Source of the DNA: Actinobacteria bacterium HGW-Actinobacteria-1
GTDB lineage: Bacteria; Actinomycetota; Coriobacteriia; Anaerosomatales; Anaerosomataceae
DNA: 64,000 bases
Direction of reading: 5' to 3'
Assembly (NCBI GenBank): GCA_002841355.1
Contig: PHFB01000004.1
Location: 56,088 to 120,087 of the forward strand
The translations under genes were made by a program, and so were the position numbers. This document shows positions 16,908-24,446 of this stretch, piece by piece (position 1 is the first letter of the stretch; each line of letters opens with the position of its first letter). The notes beneath the pieces are model-generated. The model did not search any database. It had not been told where the DNA came from and worked only from the letters and a program-made list of their open reading frames with translations.

Positions 16908-17945
16908 ATGGCTGTGGGACTGAGGCGACGTAGACGGAGGGCGAAGGTTGCCCGGGTCGCGCTTGCCCTGGGGGTCCTTGTTCTCGTTGCGGTCGGGGTC
17001 CGGTTGGCGCAGGGGTACGCGGGTCGTGCGGCGTTCGATCGGCGCATCGCAGCACTCGAGCAGTCGGCTGATCCCGAGCGTGCGCTTAAGGCGCAGATGG
17101 TGTTCGATTTCGCCGGGCGTACGTATCTCATCTCGGTTCCGGTAGACCTCGATCGCGTTGAGCGCGAGCGAACACTCGATACCAGCGTTGTCTTCGAGTC
17201 AACCGGTACCGATCGCGAGCGCTACCTCAGAACCGTCGTGGACGAGCTGAGTCACAGCCGCCTGATCGGGCGGCTCACCGACGAGTTCCGACTCATCAAG
17301 CTTGAGCAACGACTGGACAGCGACCAGTATCTTGAGCTGCTCGCTCGCGCGGTCCAACAGATCCCGTACGGCGACGTGCGACGGGACTTCAGGCTCCCGT
17401 CCGAAGTACTCATCGCACGCACGGCCGTGTGCTCCGAGAAGACGGTGCTGCTGGCGGCGCTTCTTCAGCACGAGGGGTACGACACAGCGGTCTGGGTCCT
17501 GGATTCGGGCGGACATGCCGCGGTGGGGGTTGCCTGTTCCGGCCAGGGGTACCGCGGGAGCGGCTATGCATTCGTCGAGACGACGATCGTCTCCTTCGTG
17601 GGTCAGGTCGACCCGCGATACAGCGCGCGGAGCCATGTGGCCACGCCGCCACAACTCGTGCGCATCGCCGAGGGGAAGACGTACCGCGCCGACGGTGAGG
17701 TAGACGTGATCTTGAGCATCCTGGATGCAGCCTCGCGGCAGCGGCGTACGCTCGCACCGTACGTCCGGTACGCGAGCACCGGTGGCTCCCTTCACGCGAC
17801 GCGCTACGCCGAGCGCGCTCACCAGTACGAGAACGCAGATTCTCTCTCCGCGTACATCCTGGGGAACATGAGCGACCGTGCCCGGGTGTACCGCGAGCTC
17901 ACGCAATCGGCTCGCGACCTCATTCTCGAAGGCGCCGCCGGGTAA
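16908..17945 (+). CDS. membrane-anchored transglutaminase-like protein
   Basis: A 345-residue protein. A basic N-terminus (RRRRRRAKVAR) and one hydrophobic helix (about residues 15-34) anchor it with the rest outside. The C-terminal half has a transglutaminase/papain-like core: TAVCSEKTVLLAALLQHEGYD (nucleophile Cys), then WVLDSGGHAAVGV (His) and GYAFVETTI, which supplies the acidic residue. Such proteins may be peptidases or amide-bond enzymes; many bacterial ones are uncharacterised. AAGGAGCCGAAG precedes the ATG. It stands alone, 77 bases after the LOG gene. Confidence 0.7.
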   Translation: MAVGLRRRRRRAKVARVALALGVLVLVAVGVRLAQGYAGRAAFDRRIAALEQSADPERALKAQMVFDFAGRTYLISVPVDLDRVERERTLDTSVVFESTGTDRERYLRTVVDELSHSRLIGRLTDEFRLIKLEQRLDSDQYLELLARAVQQIPYGDVRRDFRLPSEVLIARTAVCSEKTVLLAALLQHEGYDTAVWVLDSGGHAAVGVACSGQGYRGSGYAFVETTIVSFVGQVDPRYSARSHVATPPQLVRIAEGKTYRADGEVDVILSILDAASRQRRTLAPYVRYASTGGSLHATRYAERAHQYENADSLSAYILGNMSDRARVYRELTQSARDLILEGAAG

Positions 17946-18069
17946 GGTAGCGCTATGATGGGGTCACGCTGGGGGCATGACTTCGGCGTTTCGGCGGGGG
18001 GAGACCCATGATGCGCTTGGATGGTACTGCGCCTGCGCTCGGCTCGGCGTATCGGGGAGCTGGTGCCTC

Positions 18070-18570
18070 ATGAAGCGGCGAATCATCGCAATCGTCTTCT
18101 TCTTCCTGGGCCGGGGGTTCGCCGCATGCGCCCGTCTCGACTCCCGGGTGAAACGTGAGGTCGGCAGATGGGCCGATGGCACCGTCGTCACACTTCGCGT
18201 AGCGCCATCCGGGCCGCAGACATCATGGGGCGTCAATGACGGCGTGTTCCGTCACCTGGGCAGTCGCCCGGTGGAGTCGACGCTTCTCGTTACCTTCAAG
18301 AACCCCGACGGCGCCCTGCCGGTCTTCCTCGGGATGAAGGGCGTGCTGCAGGCGTTTGCCGAGCACCGCTCGACGCTCGCCGGGGATATCTCGCTCGGGA
18401 TGTCCGTCGTGAGATGCCTCCACATCGTCGAGGGGTACCTGTTCCCGGCCGTCATGACCCGGCGTATCCTGCCGTCGCCCGCGCACCGGGAGAAGCCGAT
18501 GATCGCTGCCTACGCGCTTACGATCGCCATCTCGAGCGCGCCCGTGTTCGTAGAAGGAGGAGCAGCATGA
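18070..18570 (+). CDS. small protein of unknown function, possibly SCP2-like, in the aldehyde-oxidation operon
   Basis: A 166-residue protein beginning with a hydrophobic segment (IIAIVFFFLGRGF). The body (DGTVVTLRVAPSGPQTSWGV, LLVTFKNPDGALPVFLGMKG, FAEHRSTLAGDISLGMSVVRCL) has the alternating pattern of an SCP2 sterol-carrier-like lipid-binding domain, though I see no decisive motif. It overlaps the Fe-alcohol dehydrogenase by four bases (ATGA), so it is co-translated with it and probably helps present a hydrophobic alcohol or aldehyde. The start is uncertain: the ATG at 18070 has a weak GGGAG upstream, and the frame is open to 17977. Confidence 0.55.
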   Translation: MKRRIIAIVFFFLGRGFAACARLDSRVKREVGRWADGTVVTLRVAPSGPQTSWGVNDGVFRHLGSRPVESTLLVTFKNPDGALPVFLGMKGVLQAFAEHRSTLAGDISLGMSVVRCLHIVEGYLFPAVMTRRILPSPAHREKPMIAAYALTIAISSAPVFVEGGAA

Positions 18571-19751
18571 TTCCCGAGTACTACGAGTTCCGCAACTCGA
18601 CCAAGATCCTCTCGGGCACGCGTGCGATCGAGAACATACCGTTCGAGCTCACCAACATGAAGGTCACCCGTCCCCTCGTCCTCACGAACAAGCAGCTCAG
18701 GTCGCTTGGTGTCGCGGATGTCGTGATCGGTGCGCTCGAGAAGGGGCTCATACCGGCGGCAACGGTGTATGACGATGTGCCGGTGGACTCCTCGGTGAAC
18801 ACCGTGAACGATGTCGCCAAGGCGTATGCGGATTCCGGCTGCGACGGGATCGTCGCAGTGGGCGGCGGCTCGGTGCTCGACACCGCGAAGGGCGCAAGCA
18901 TCGTGATCACCCACGGAGCGACCGATCTCATGCAGTACATGGGTTCGGAAGTGCTCGTCGGCGACCGGATGGTGCCGTTCGTTGCGGTGCCGACCACCGC
19001 CGGCACCGGCTCGGAAGTGACGAGCGCCGCAGTCATCAAGGACACCGAGCGACACGTCAAGATGGGCTTCGTCTCCTACAACCTACTGCCCGACGTGGCG
19101 GTTCTCGACCCGCGCATGACGGTCGGACTTCCACCGCGCATCACCGCGGCGACCGGGATGGACGCGCTGTGCCACGCGGTCGAGGCGTTCTCGTGCCGAC
19201 AGGCGAACCCGCTGTCGGACTGCTACGCTCGCGCCGCCATCGACCTCATCCGCGAGTACCTCCCGGCGGTGCTCGCGAAGCCAAAGGTGCAGAAGAACCG
19301 GCTGGCGATGGCGAACGCCGCGCTGCTTGCCGGCGTCTCGTTCAGCAATGCGATGGTCGGCATCGTGCACGCGATCGGCCATGCGTGTGGCGGCGTCGCA
19401 GGCGTGCCCCACGGGGAGGCGATGGCGATGCTGCTGCCTCACGGTATGACGTACAACCTCGATGTCGTTGGTGACCGCTATGGCGAACTGCTCTTGCATC
19501 TCGCCGGACCGGAGGCGTACTGCGCCGAGCACCCCGCCGATCGTGGTGGCGCGGCGATCGAGGCCGTCCGCGCCCTCAACCGGATGTTGCATGACAAGAC
19601 GGGCATGCCGCTGACGCTCTCGCAAGCGGGCGTGACCGAGGAACAGTTGCCGGTCATCGCGCGTACGGCGATCAACGACGGCGCGATGGCGTTCAATCCA
19701 CGGGACGCGGGCTACGATGACGTCCTGGCGCTGCTGCGCCGGGCATTCTAG
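18567..19751 (+). CDS. iron-containing alcohol dehydrogenase (group III)
   Basis: A 394-residue Fe-ADH family enzyme, NAD(P)-dependent oxidation of an alcohol or reduction of an aldehyde. The dinucleotide-binding signature is AVGGGSVLDTAKGASIV. The metal-site residues sit in GMDALCHAVEAFSC (Asp, His) and HAIGHACGGVAGVPHGEA (His, His), together with PTTAGTGSEVT. The substrate is unknown. The ATG has an excellent AAGGAGGAGCAGC leader and overlaps the previous stop. The aldehyde:ferredoxin oxidoreductase gene follows after nine bases, so the pair can interconvert alcohol, aldehyde and acid. Confidence 0.93.
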   Translation: MIPEYYEFRNSTKILSGTRAIENIPFELTNMKVTRPLVLTNKQLRSLGVADVVIGALEKGLIPAATVYDDVPVDSSVNTVNDVAKAYADSGCDGIVAVGGGSVLDTAKGASIVITHGATDLMQYMGSEVLVGDRMVPFVAVPTTAGTGSEVTSAAVIKDTERHVKMGFVSYNLLPDVAVLDPRMTVGLPPRITAATGMDALCHAVEAFSCRQANPLSDCYARAAIDLIREYLPAVLAKPKVQKNRLAMANAALLAGVSFSNAMVGIVHAIGHACGGVAGVPHGEAMAMLLPHGMTYNLDVVGDRYGELLLHLAGPEAYCAEHPADRGGAAIEAVRALNRMLHDKTGMPLTLSQAGVTEEQLPVIARTAINDGAMAFNPRDAGYDDVLALLRRAF

Positions 19752-19760
19752 GAGACGTTC

Positions 19761-21686
19761 ATGGCGACGAAGCTCGGTGGCTACACGGGCACGGTGTTGC
19801 GCATCGATCTCACGGCGCAGCACGTATCGGAGTACCCCTGGAGTGACGATGACAGACGCCGCTTCCTCGGCGGGAAGATCATGGCGGCGCGCATTCTGTA
19901 CGACGCGCTTGAGTCCGGCACAGATCCGCTCGGCCCTGAGAACACCATCGTCATCGCGACCGGGCCGCTCAATGGTACGGGCGCGCCATCGACCGCGCGC
20001 TTCGACGTATCCGCGTTGTCGCCGTTGACGGGTACGCTCGGGACATCGAACTCGGGTGGCTCGTTCGGGGTGTACCTCAAGAAAGCGGGCGTCGATGCGC
20101 TCGTGATCACGGGTCGCGCTGATGCGCCTGTGTGGCTGGAGGTCGCCGAAGATGGCGTGCATTTCCGCGACGCGGCGAACGTGTGGGGGATGCGGACGTC
20201 GGCGGCGCAGGCTGCGCTTCGCAACGCCGTCGGCGGCAAGTGCGGCACCATCGTTGCCGGGCCTGCCGGCGAGAATCAGGTGCCGTACGCCGCGCTCGTG
20301 AGTGACGAACGCGTTGCGGGTCGCACCGGGATGGGCGCGGTCTTCGGGTCGAAGAACCTGAAGGGGATTGCAGCGCACGGGGAGCAGCGTGTGACGCCGG
20401 TCAAGCCGGACGCGTTTCACGCACACGTGAAGAAGTGGACCGCGTCGCTCAAGGCTCACCCCGTCGCAGGAGACCGCCTTCCAAAATACGGCACAGCGGG
20501 GTTCCTCGGCACGATGAACGAGATCGGGATACTCGGGACACGCAACTTCCAGGCAGGGAGCTTCGAGGGCGCAGATGCTCTCAGTGGAGAGACGCTCGCC
20601 GAGACGCGACTGGTTTCACAGACAGGCTGCCTGTCGTGTCCGATCAGATGCGGACGCGTCGTGGAGCTCGACGGCGAGCGCGTGAAAGGTCCCGAGCTTG
20701 AGACGCTCGTGCTGCTTGGAAGCAACCTCGGCGTGTCAGACCTCGGGCGCATCATCGAGTGGAACCGGGAGCTCGACGAACTTGGGCTCGACACGATGAC
20801 CACCGGGGTGACGCTCTCGCTTGCCATGGAGCTCGTTGAGCGCGGTGCGTGGGATGCCGGCGTTCGATTCGGCAAAGCCGAGGGGCTCCTTGAGCTCTTC
20901 GGCGACATAGCATACAAGCGCGGGGTAGGCGCCACGCTGGCGACCGGGTCGCGGGCGATCGCGCGGCGTTACGACGCGCTCGATATCGCGATGCAATCGA
21001 AAGGCCTCGAGCTTGCGGCGTACGAGCCGCGCAACGCCATCGGTCACGGTCTGGGCTATGCGGTGTCAAACCGCGGAGCCTGTCATCTGAATGGAGGATA
21101 CGGGGTCGCACTTGAGGGTCTTGCGCTCAAGATGAACGGCCGCTCGCAGCGTGGTAAACATGCATTGGTCGCCATGTTCCAGGACCTGATGGAGGCTGTC
21201 TCCGCGGCCGGAGGCTGCTTGTTCACCACACTGGGTGTACTGCCTGGGCCGCTTGTGACGGGTGCCGGCGGACCCCTCGGCAAGGTTGCGAACGCGGTGC
21301 TCGGCTCGGCCAGCGGCGTTCTGCGCGCGCTGCGTGCCGTTCCGTCCGCGGCGCTCGGCATCCCGATGCCGCTCGTGCCGCACATCCGCGCGATCGAGCT
21401 CGCTACCGGCATGAAGCTCGGGTTCGGCGGTTTCTGGGCGATCGGGGAGCGCGGCTACACGCTGGAGCGTCTCATCGGCATGCGATTCGGCATCACCGCC
21501 GATGACGATAGCCTCCCCACGAGGCTCACCACGGAACCCATCGATCCGCGTGACCCATCCAGTGTGGTGCCGCTTGAGCCGATGAAGCGTCGCTACTACG
21601 CGCATCGGGGATGGGACGTGTACGGATGCCCGCGGCCTCGCCTCCTCAGACGGCTCGGGTTGGAGAACCTCGAGCACAAGGCATAG
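19761..21686 (+). CDS. aor: aldehyde:ferredoxin oxidoreductase (tungsten, AOR family)
   Basis: A 641-residue AOR enzyme of full length, oxidising an aldehyde to the acid and passing electrons to ferredoxin through a tungstopterin and one 4Fe-4S cluster. Cluster cysteines are at 290, 293 and 297 (CLSCPIRC) and 486 (AAGGCLFTT), close to Cys288/291/295/494 of the Pyrococcus enzyme. Family stretches include GTSNSGGSFG, GRTGMGAVFGSKNLKGIA, ELDELGLDTMTTGVTLS and YEPRNAIGHGLGYAVSNRGACH. Together with the upstream Fe-ADH it forms an alcohol-to-acid route, or the reverse, reducing acids with low-potential electrons. GGAG precedes the ATG. No tungstate transporter is seen nearby. Confidence 0.95.
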   Translation: MATKLGGYTGTVLRIDLTAQHVSEYPWSDDDRRRFLGGKIMAARILYDALESGTDPLGPENTIVIATGPLNGTGAPSTARFDVSALSPLTGTLGTSNSGGSFGVYLKKAGVDALVITGRADAPVWLEVAEDGVHFRDAANVWGMRTSAAQAALRNAVGGKCGTIVAGPAGENQVPYAALVSDERVAGRTGMGAVFGSKNLKGIAAHGEQRVTPVKPDAFHAHVKKWTASLKAHPVAGDRLPKYGTAGFLGTMNEIGILGTRNFQAGSFEGADALSGETLAETRLVSQTGCLSCPIRCGRVVELDGERVKGPELETLVLLGSNLGVSDLGRIIEWNRELDELGLDTMTTGVTLSLAMELVERGAWDAGVRFGKAEGLLELFGDIAYKRGVGATLATGSRAIARRYDALDIAMQSKGLELAAYEPRNAIGHGLGYAVSNRGACHLNGGYGVALEGLALKMNGRSQRGKHALVAMFQDLMEAVSAAGGCLFTTLGVLPGPLVTGAGGPLGKVANAVLGSASGVLRALRAVPSAALGIPMPLVPHIRAIELATGMKLGFGGFWAIGERGYTLERLIGMRFGITADDDSLPTRLTTEPIDPRDPSSVVPLEPMKRRYYAHRGWDVYGCPRPRLLRRLGLENLEHKA

Positions 21687-21740
21687 ACGCGCGTCCGCTG
21701 CGGTACCATCTCAGAAGACATCGCAGCGAGGAGGACGTGC

Positions 21741-22655
21741 ATGCGCGGACCCGTCACGGTCATCGGTGGGGCGAATACGGATATCCTCGGCTTCGTGGAG
21801 CGGCCGCTCGTGCCGCGCGACTCCAACCCCGGCCATATCCGGACAAGTCCCGGGGGAGTGGGCCGCAACATCGCCGAGAACCTTGCGCGCCTCGGCATCA
21901 CCACGAGGTTGGTGACGTCGCTTGGCGAAGGCTCGCTCGGCGATGAGATCGGGAAGAGCTGCACCGAGGTGGGTATCGAGTTGCTTGCGGTATCGACACC
22001 CGGGTGTGCGGCGCCCCAGTATCTGGCGATCATGGACGACCGGGGCGATCTTGCGCTCGGCATCAACGACATGCGCGCTCTTGAGGCGATCACGCCCGAG
22101 GCGATAGCGGTTCATGCCGCCGCCATCGACGAGTCGGTCATCATCGTGCTCGACACCAACCTCCCCGCCGAGACGCTCGAGTACATCGCGGGGCGCTGGG
22201 GCGATCGCCCGATCCTCATCGACACCGTGTCGGTCGCGAAAGCGCCGCGCGCCCGGGGACTGCTCGGCAAGCTGCACACGCTCAAGACGAACGAGCTGGA
22301 GGCAGCCGCGCTGGCCGGCACCGCTGCCGGAGCCGTCGATGCGGCGGTCGACGCGCTGCTCATCGCCGGTGCCGAGCGGATCGTCATCACCGGTGGTGTT
22401 GCGGGTGCGCTCTTCGCATCGGGAGTCAGCCGAATGCGCTTCGTGCCGCCGCCCGCGACCGTTGTGAACGCGACCGGCGCTGGCGACGCGTACATGGCCG
22501 GACTGGTGTACGCCGTGTTGGAGGAGTTCGACACCACGCACACCGCCGCGTTCGCCTCGGCGGTTGCAGCTATCGCGCTCGGCAGCGAGCGAACGGTGAG
22601 CGAGATCCTCACCGAGCAGTCCGTGTTGGAACGTATGGAGGAGATGCTCTCGTGA
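21741..22655 (+). CDS. psuK: PfkB-family kinase, probable pseudouridine kinase
   Basis: A 304-residue ribokinase/PfkB fold protein. The N-terminal signature is VIGGANTDILGF and the C-terminal anion-hole motif is NATGAGDAYMAGLVY, with the catalytic aspartate in GAGD. It overlaps psuG by four bases (GTGA), and this pairing is the basis for calling it pseudouridine kinase, which makes pseudouridine 5'-phosphate. On its own the sequence could serve another nucleoside or sugar. GAGGAGG precedes the ATG at good spacing. Confidence 0.88.
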   Translation: MRGPVTVIGGANTDILGFVERPLVPRDSNPGHIRTSPGGVGRNIAENLARLGITTRLVTSLGEGSLGDEIGKSCTEVGIELLAVSTPGCAAPQYLAIMDDRGDLALGINDMRALEAITPEAIAVHAAAIDESVIIVLDTNLPAETLEYIAGRWGDRPILIDTVSVAKAPRARGLLGKLHTLKTNELEAAALAGTAAGAVDAAVDALLIAGAERIVITGGVAGALFASGVSRMRFVPPPATVVNATGAGDAYMAGLVYAVLEEFDTTHTAAFASAVAAIALGSERTVSEILTEQSVLERMEEMLS

Positions 22656-23569
22656 CGCACCACCTGAAGGTCGCACCCGAGGTCCGTGCCGCGCTCGACG
22701 CTGGCGCGCCCGTGATCGCGCTTGAATCCACCATCATCAGCCACGGGTTCCCGTATCCCGCGAACCTCGAATGCGCGCTTGCCGCCGAGGAGGCTGCCCG
22801 CACCCAGGGCGCCGTTCCGGCCACCATCGCGCTCATCGGCGGGGAGATCCGCGTGGGGCTCGACAGCATCGGCCTCGAGCATCTTGCGACCGCCCCGGGC
22901 ATCGCGAAGGTGAGCCGTCGTGACCTCGCCACGCTCGTGGCGAGCGGGAGCGACGGCGCGACGACCGTCGCCGCTACTATGATGATCGCCGAGATGGCCG
23001 GCATCCGCGTGTTCGCGACCGGCGGCATCGGCGGCGTGCACCGCGGTGCCGAGACGAGCTTCGACATCTCGGCGGACCTTGAGGAGCTCGCACGCACGGA
23101 TGTGGCTGTCGTTTGTGCCGGTGCCAAGTCCGTGCTCGACCTCGGCCTGACGCTCGAGTATCTCGAGACGCACGGGGTTCCCGTCCTTGGCTACTGCACC
23201 GACGAGTTCCCTGCGTTCTACACCCGCACGAGCGGTTTCGGCGTGGACGCTCGCCTCGATACCGCCGAGGAGGTCGCCGCCGTGCTTCGCGCGCGGCGTG
23301 AGCTGGGCATTGCTGGCGGTGTCGTCGTCGCGAACCCGATTCCCCCGGAATTCGAGCTCGCTCATGCCCAGATCGACGGCGTCATCGAGACGGCGCTTGC
23401 CGAGGCGGCCGAGCAGGGCGTTCGCGGCAAGGCGGTCACGCCGTTCCTGCTGGGGCGGATCCACGCGCTCACAGGAGGCGCGAGCGAGACGGCGAACAAG
23501 GAATTGGTATACAACAACGTGCGGCTTGCGGCGCAGATCGCGGGTGCGCTTTCGGAGGGAGCCCGATGA
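22652..23569 (+). CDS. psuG: pseudouridine-5'-phosphate glycosidase
   Basis: A 305-residue PsuG (IndA-like) enzyme that reversibly splits pseudouridine 5'-phosphate to uracil and ribose 5-phosphate. Family hallmarks seen are ALESTIISHGFPYPANLE at the start, VGLDSIGLEHL, KVSRRDLA, VFATGGIGGVHRGAE, VVCAGAKSVLDLGLTLEYLETHGVPVLGY and KAVTPFLLGRIHALTGG. Length and motif order are normal. The GTG start overlaps psuK, and its stop overlaps the start of the methyltransferase, so the three genes are translationally coupled. Confidence 0.96.
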   Translation: MTHHLKVAPEVRAALDAGAPVIALESTIISHGFPYPANLECALAAEEAARTQGAVPATIALIGGEIRVGLDSIGLEHLATAPGIAKVSRRDLATLVASGSDGATTVAATMMIAEMAGIRVFATGGIGGVHRGAETSFDISADLEELARTDVAVVCAGAKSVLDLGLTLEYLETHGVPVLGYCTDEFPAFYTRTSGFGVDARLDTAEEVAAVLRARRELGIAGGVVVANPIPPEFELAHAQIDGVIETALAEAAEQGVRGKAVTPFLLGRIHALTGGASETANKELVYNNVRLAAQIAGALSEGAR

Positions 23570-24336
23570 CCGACCCCAAAGCCCTGTCGCGCGAGCGCTT
23601 TGCCGAGCACGCCGACGAGTACGTGCGGAGCGTGGCTCACGCCGCCGGGGCCGACCTTGAGAAGCTGGTGGAGCTCACGCGGGCTCAGCCGCAGTGGGTC
23701 GCGCTCGACGTCGCGACCGGCGGCGGCCACACGGCGATCGCCGTCGCGCCGCTTGTGGCGGGTATGGTGGCCCTCGACCTCACGCCCGAGATGCTCGACG
23801 CGGCGCGCGGCCTCGCGGCCGAGCGGGGCGTCGCGGGCATCGAGTTCGTGCTCGGCGATGCGGAGGCCCTGCCGTTTCCCGATGCCTCGTTCGATCTCGT
23901 GACCTGCCGGATCGCCGCGCACCACTTCCCGAACGTGCAGCGCTTCGTCGACGAGGTCGCCCGCGTCCTCCGGCCCGGCGGTCGCTTCGTGCTGCAGGAC
24001 CAGTGCGTGCCCGAGAATGCCGCATCCGCGACGTTCGTGAACATGTTCGAGCGCCTTCGCGACCCCAGCCACAACCGCGCCCTCTCGGCGGAGGCCTGGA
24101 TCGAGGTCGTCGGACGCGCCGGCCTGGGCGTGGACGAGGTCGCGCGCTTCGAGAAGCGCATGGTGCTCGAGGAGTGGACCCGCATGCAGTCGTGCACCCC
24201 CGAGACGGTCGCCAGCTTGCGCGAGCTTCTGGCCGAGGCAAGCGATGGCGTGCTCGCGTGGATGTCACCCGAAGGCAGCGGTGCGGACCAATCGTTCGTT
24301 ATCCGCCAGGTCGTGATCGGCGCCGAGAAACGCTGA
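23566..24336 (+). CDS. class I SAM-dependent methyltransferase (UbiE-like)
   Basis: A 256-residue methyltransferase with motif I as ALDVATGGGHTAIAV, the acidic ligand after MVALDLTPEML, motif III-like FVLGDAEALPFPDASFDLVTCRIAAHHF and RVLRPGGRFVLQD. It resembles the UbiE/COQ5 and general Methyltransf_11 groups; the substrate is unknown. It overlaps psuG by four bases, which is unexpected for a pseudouridine salvage operon; a nucleoside-linked role is possible, but simple co-transcription is as likely. Confidence 0.8.
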   Translation: MTDPKALSRERFAEHADEYVRSVAHAAGADLEKLVELTRAQPQWVALDVATGGGHTAIAVAPLVAGMVALDLTPEMLDAARGLAAERGVAGIEFVLGDAEALPFPDASFDLVTCRIAAHHFPNVQRFVDEVARVLRPGGRFVLQDQCVPENAASATFVNMFERLRDPSHNRALSAEAWIEVVGRAGLGVDEVARFEKRMVLEEWTRMQSCTPETVASLRELLAEASDGVLAWMSPEGSGADQSFVIRQVVIGAEKR

Positions 24337-24446
24337 CGCGGTCTGCACGCCGATTGTGACCGTTCGCACGCCCCGATTCAGGATTGCGGCGTATCGTGCC
24401 GATACACACGATGACACCGTCCGCACGGGAACCGGGAACCGCACGC

